Part shown: piece after piece, positions 62,650 to 64,000 of the stretch
Layout: the number at the start of each line of letters is the position of its first letter
How positions within the stretch are numbered: the first letter of the stretch is position 1
Assembly (NCBI GenBank): GCA_016783965.1
Contig: JADHVO010000007.1
Location: 1 to 64,000, forward strand
DNA: 64,000 bases
Direction of reading: 5' to 3'
From: Alphaproteobacteria bacterium
Lineage (GTDB): Bacteria > Pseudomonadota > Alphaproteobacteria > Micropepsales > Micropepsaceae
Notes under the pieces: generated by a model
The model's input: only the letters and a program-made list of their open reading frames with translations
The model's database searches: none
Told to the model about the DNA's origin: nothing
Position numbers and translations under genes: made by a program

Positions 62650-63276
62650 TCAGCGCCGCGACAGGAACAACCCCGCGCCCGCGGCCACCAGCACGCCCCC
62701 CGTCACACCGTCCAGGGCGCGGGTGACGCTGCGGCGCCGGATCCAGTTGGCCAGCGGCGTCACCAGCACGGTCAGCATCCAGAACCATAACAGTCCCTCC
62801 AGGGATAGGATGCTCGCGAGCAGCAGGCTGAAACCGACCACGTTCACATGCGGCGGAATGAACAGCGGCAACAGGCTGACATAGAACGCGCCGACCTTGG
62901 GATTGAGGATGTTCGTGAGGAAGCCGCGCCGGATCCACGACCGCGTGCCGCCCGTTTCAGCGAACGCCGGCATGGCGGCATCGCCGCGGACCGCCGCCGC
63001 GATCATCTTCAGCCCCAGCCAGCCCATGTACAGCGCGCCGGCCACCCGCAGCGCGTTATAGGCAACCTGCGAAGCCGCGAGCAAAGCCCCCAGGCCCAGC
63101 GATACGACCAGCGCCCAGGTCAGACAGCCCAGTACCGTGCCCAGCCCTGCTTGTATCGCCCGCTTCGGCCCTTCGACCGCCGCGGTGCGCAGCACCAGGG
63201 CCGTGTCCAGTCCGGGCGTAATCACCAGCAGCGCCGCGGCCACGGTGAACCCGGCAATGGCGTGGAGAGCGTCCAT
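62650..63276 (-). CDS. LysE/RhtB family amino-acid exporter
   Basis: A 208-residue six-helix protein: FTVAAALLVITPGLDTALVLRTA carries the LysE-family PG-D motif, then LGLKMIAAAVRG and FLTNILNPKVGAFYVSLLPLFI. Family members export basic or neutral amino acids or homoserine lactones; substrate unknown. AGGAGG precedes the ATG. Confidence 0.88.
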   Translation of the reverse strand: MDALHAIAGFTVAAALLVITPGLDTALVLRTAAVEGPKRAIQAGLGTVLGCLTWALVVSLGLGALLAASQVAYNALRVAGALYMGWLGLKMIAAAVRGDAAMPAFAETGGTRSWIRRGFLTNILNPKVGAFYVSLLPLFIPPHVNVVGFSLLLASILSLEGLLWFWMLTVLVTPLANWIRRRSVTRALDGVTGGVLVAAGAGLFLSRR

Positions 63277-63387
63277 CTTTACCTCCTGTTAACGTCCGCA
63301 GTCTGACAGAGCAGCGATTTCCATGGTTAAGCATTTCGAAATGTGGGCCATGCAATTTTTGCCGGGTAGAACGCGAAGACCGATCTC

Positions 63388-64000
63388 ATGACGCGCGCCC
63401 TGATCGTAGTCACCTACCTGATGGCCTCGGCCACCGTCGGCACTGCCATGTTCATGGTATCCGGCATTCCGGTCGGCCTCCTGACCGGCGGTGTACTCGC
63501 CCTGGCGTGCTCGCAAATGCATGCCGCCTGGCGCCGCGGACGCGAGAAGCACATCACCGATCGCGAGATCACGGGCCTGAAGCGCGTCAGCTTCCAGTTC
63601 GAGCAGGCGCTTAACGACACGCGCTCCAGGATGGACGACATGTCAAAGGCGATCGAGGCCAAGCACAGCGCGCAGAACCGCAAGATTGTCGCCGAACTCC
63701 AGGTTCTCGAATCCCTGATGCGCGATTTTGCCAGCAAGGTCTCGCGCAACGCCGTGCAGCAGCCGGCCGCCGATCGTCCGGCGCCGCCGCGCCAGGGCAC
63801 CGTCGCGAGCTACGCCAATACGCTCGGCACCGACAGCGGAATGCTGGAAATCATTCGCTCCTCGCTCGAGCAGAACCGCGTCGATCTCTATCTCCAGCCG
63901 ATCGTTTCATTGCCGCAGCGCAAGCTCCGCTATTACGAGGCGCTGTCGCGCCTGCGATCAGAGGACGGCAAGGTCATCATGCCGGAGCAGTACATCAAGG
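63388..64000 (+). CDS. EAL-domain protein, TipF-like (partial)
   Basis: The first 204 residues: two membrane helices (about 5-25 and 28-47), a coiled coil (about 60-125), a short linker and the start of an EAL domain (VDLYLQPIVSLPQRKLRYYEALSRL, with EAL as EAL in YYEALS). The layout equals that of TipF, a c-di-GMP receptor in alphaproteobacterial flagellar placement. The gene runs past the window, so catalytic residues cannot be checked. It is divergent from the LysE gene. Confidence 0.85.
   Translation, partial: MTRALIVVTYLMASATVGTAMFMVSGIPVGLLTGGVLALACSQMHAAWRRGREKHITDREITGLKRVSFQFEQALNDTRSRMDDMSKAIEAKHSAQNRKIVAELQVLESLMRDFASKVSRNAVQQPAADRPAPPRQGTVASYANTLGTDSGMLEIIRSSLEQNRVDLYLQPIVSLPQRKLRYYEALSRLRSEDGKVIMPEQYIK

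Overview
The window is high-GC DNA with dense, mostly short-spaced genes. The gene content points to an alphaproteobacterium: an alphaproteobacterial-type type II secretion (T2SS) operon, a Usg homolog, DUF3297 and DUF1993 proteins, groESL under a CIRCE element, a FixK/FNR box in front of ompW, and a TPR/sulfotransferase pair. A Micropepsales/Rhizomicrobium-like chromosome would fit, but no rRNA or other taxonomic marker is present to prove it. There is one tRNA (Ser-GGA), no rRNA and no CRISPR array.

Layout. 1-10.5 kb: a headless sensor-kinase fragment, a tiny His-rich protein, then a ten-gene T2SS operon on the minus strand transcribed E-F-H-I-J-L-M-C-D-K, with no gspG. 10.5-12.3 kb: a DUF192 protein and a secreted beta-helix protein. 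12.3-15.0 kb: a RiPP-like remnant next to tRNA-Ser, made of an asparagine-synthetase-like enzyme without the glutaminase cysteine, a 48-residue precursor-like peptide and a truncated PqqD-like domain. 15-21.3 kb: ompW with a FixK/FNR box, a TPR protein coupled to a sulfotransferase, and a lipid-glycosylation set (LAB_N protein, GT2, ArnT-like). 21.7-25.8 kb: a lysine 2,3-aminomutase followed by two ATP-grasp ligases and a Cys-rich protein in one operon, a probable uncharacterised beta-lysine pathway. 26-44 kb: housekeeping and hypothetical genes, including threonine ammonia-lyase, infC-thrS, trxC, groESL, TonB-like proteins and a frameshifted Dps fragment. 44-49 kb: thioesterase, sulfotransferase, P450 and a frameshifted GST. 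49.2-50.4 kb: two nested remnants of one IS1-like element; the first encloses a second precursor-like peptide that aligns with the one at 12.3 kb. 50.5-64 kb: HDAC-family deacetylase, HpaB-family flavoenzyme, D-threonine aldolase-like enzyme, alanine dehydrogenase, LprI-like proteins, SDR, OmpA-like lipoprotein, glutathione peroxidase, LysE exporter and a TipF-like EAL protein cut by the window end.

The most interesting material is the pair of short peptides sharing an EW-x2-PS-x4-NA-x-DAE leader and a DG-x-G-x-S-like tail (12311-12457 minus; 49440-49583 plus), and the kamA/ATP-grasp operon. Four broken genes (sensor kinase, PqqD-like, Dps, GST) and IS debris show ongoing decay at several points.
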